From an uncultured Collinsella sp. (GTDB taxonomy: Bacteria > Actinomycetota > Coriobacteriia > Coriobacteriales > Coriobacteriaceae): a DNA stretch of 6,655 nucleotides. The position numbers and the translations under genes were made by a program. Below, one piece after another: positions 5,632 through 6,655 of the stretch; the first letter of the stretch is position 1, and each line of letters opens with the position of its first letter. The stretch covers positions 1 through 6,655 of the forward strand of contig CABRZN010000102.1 of assembly GCA_902475445.1 (NCBI GenBank), read 5' to 3'. Below the pieces are notes generated by a model. That model was not told the origin of the DNA, ran no database searches, and saw nothing but the letters and a program-made list of their open reading frames with translations.

Positions 5632-5646
5632 GGCCGCACCGCGGCC
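5632..5646 (+). other. Short GC hairpin just before the binding-protein ribosome site
   Basis: GGCCGC (5632-5637) and GCGGCC (5641-5646) can pair over six G/C bases around a three-base loop (ACC), ending 4 bases before the purine-rich ribosome binding site. It may affect mRNA stability or translation; it has no T-run and is not a terminator. Confidence 0.35.
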
Positions 5647-5650
5647 AGCG

Positions 5651-5660
5651 AAAAGGGGGA
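5651..5660 (+). promoter_or_regulatory. Ribosome binding site of the substrate-binding protein
   Basis: AAAAGGGGGA ends 4 bases before the ATG at 5665. The following protein begins with a sound Tat signal peptide, which confirms the start. Confidence 0.7.
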
Positions 5661-5664
5661 CACC

Positions 5665-6655
5665 ATGTTTAGCATCAACAACGTACTTAACCGCAGGAGT
5701 TTCTTGGCTGGCGCCGCGGCGTTCGGTAGCACCGCGGCACTCGCTGGTTGCTCGTCGGGTGGCTCGGACGGCGGCTCCGCCGATGACGGCAAGACCTTCA
5801 AGATCGGTGTCATCGGCCCTCTGACCGGCGCCGCGGCAACCTATGGCGTTTCGGCCGAGAAGGGTGCCAAGCTCGCCGCCAAGGATTTTTCGACCAAGGA
5901 CCTCAAACTCTCGCTTAAGTCTGAGGATGACGTCGCTGACGGCGAGAAGGCCATCAACGCCTTCAATACCCTGTGCGACTGGGGCATGCAGGCGCTCGTC
6001 GGCCCCGTCACGACCGGTGCTGCCGTCGCCGTCTCGGGCGAGATTGCCGACGACATGCTCATGGTCACGCCTTCGGCCTCGTCGCTCGACGTTACCAAGG
6101 ATAAGACCACGGTTTTCCAGGTTTGCTTCACCGATCCCACCATGGGCGCCAGCGCCGCAAAGTTCTTGGCCGAGAAGTACGCGGATGCCAAGATCGCCCT
6201 GTTCTACAACTCCGGCGATACGTATAGCTCGGGCGTTGCCGACGCTTTTGCCGAGCAGGCCAAGGCGTCCAGGCTCGACATCGTCGATACCGAGACCTTT
6301 AAGGACGACTCTTCCACGAGCTTTACCAACCAGCTCACCAAGGCCGAGGAGGCCGGCGCCACGCTCATCTTTGCGCCGATCTACTACACGCCGGCGTCCG
6401 TTTTGCTCAAGAACGCCAAGGACATGGGCTACGACATGACCCTCATGGGTACCGATGGCATGGACGGCCTGCTCTCTGTGGAAGGCTTCGATACCTCTCT
6501 TGCCGAGGGCGTACTGCTCATGACCCCGTTTTCGGCTGACGATGAGAAGAATGCCGACTTCGTCAAGGCCTATAAGGATGCCTACGACGAGACGCCCAAC
6601 CAGTTTGCCGCCGACGCTTACGATTGCGTCCACGCCATCGTCGAGGCTATCGATA
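5665..6655 (+). CDS. Branched-chain-amino-acid-type ABC transporter substrate-binding lipoprotein (LivJ-like, runs off right edge)
   Basis: The extracytoplasmic binding component of an ABC importer, probably for leucine, isoleucine and valine or a related amino acid. The first 330 residues are present with no stop; the family is usually 370-400, so roughly the last 40-70 are missing. Residues 1-29 form a lipoprotein signal: Arg10-Arg11 in NRRSFLAG match a twin-arginine motif, then a hydrophobic stretch and lipobox LAGC with Cys29 as the lipidated residue. A Ser/Gly/Asp linker (30-42) follows. The periplasmic-binding type I fold starts at FKIGVIGPLTGAAATYG (45-61). VGPVTTGAAVAVS (112-124) and TPSASS (135-140) lie where this family binds the ligand's amino and carboxyl groups. 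The gene is divergent from hom. Permease and ATPase genes (LivH, LivM, LivG, LivF type) would be expected downstream, outside the window. Ligand identity is inferred from family only. Confidence 0.92.
   Translation, partial: MFSINNVLNRRSFLAGAAAFGSTAALAGCSSGGSDGGSADDGKTFKIGVIGPLTGAAATYGVSAEKGAKLAAKDFSTKDLKLSLKSEDDVADGEKAINAFNTLCDWGMQALVGPVTTGAAVAVSGEIADDMLMVTPSASSLDVTKDKTTVFQVCFTDPTMGASAAKFLAEKYADAKIALFYNSGDTYSSGVADAFAEQAKASRLDIVDTETFKDDSSTSFTNQLTKAEEAGATLIFAPIYYTPASVLLKNAKDMGYDMTLMGTDGMDGLLSVEGFDTSLAEGVLLMTPFSADDEKNADFVKAYKDAYDETPNQFAADAYDCVHAIVEAID

Noticed and set aside
5415..5664. T-box or amino-acid riboswitch upstream of hom or the binding protein
   Set aside because: No T-box core, terminator/antiterminator pair or leader peptide with Thr, Ile, Leu or Met codon runs could be seen on either strand.
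5446..6633. Minus-strand 395-codon open frame opposite the binding protein
   Set aside because: Antisense to a gene with signal peptide, ribosome site and family motifs; its own composition is mirror-like.

Overview
The window looks like chromosomal DNA from a high-GC Gram-positive bacterium, most likely a gut actinobacterium of the class Coriobacteriia (Collinsella-like). This is inferred from strong G/C bias at third codon positions, a PurL of the long single-chain type, a Tat-type lipoprotein signal and ordinary housekeeping genes. No marker gene fixes the genus. No tRNA, rRNA, CRISPR array, transposase, phage gene or plasmid gene was seen.

Layout from left to right: (1) the first 338 codons of purL on the minus strand (1014 to the left edge), for purine synthesis. 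(2) A 184-base divergent gap, then a 520-residue CPA2-type cation:proton antiporter on the plus strand (1199-2761). (3) A 345-base convergent gap. Most of it is four exact-period (62-base) copies of a 48-base palindromic element, followed by a strong two-way terminator at 3020-3064. (4) A 249-residue short-chain dehydrogenase/reductase on the minus strand (3107-3856). It looks FabG-like overall and also recalls bile-acid 3-alpha-hydroxysteroid dehydrogenases of the BaiA type. (5) A 214-base gap with a dyad upstream of the reductase and a clear terminator for the next gene. (6) hom, homoserine dehydrogenase with a C-terminal ACT domain, on the minus strand (4071-5414). (7) A 250-base divergent gap, then the first 330 codons of a branched-chain-amino-acid-type ABC substrate-binding lipoprotein on the plus strand (5665 to the right edge).

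The genes do not form one pathway or operon. Each has its own ribosome binding site, neighbours alternate in strand, and terminators separate the units. hom and the binding protein are loosely linked by theme, since homoserine leads to threonine, methionine and isoleucine while LivJ-type proteins bring in branched-chain amino acids. They are divergent, however, and no shared regulator is visible. Long open frames opposite purL, the antiporter, hom and the binding protein are byproducts of high GC.

The least ordinary part is the repeat array between 2776 and 3009. Eight related 16-base arms alternate in orientation with centres 32 and 30 bases apart. This could be tandem RNA hairpins in the antiporter 3' region or an array of protein-binding sites.
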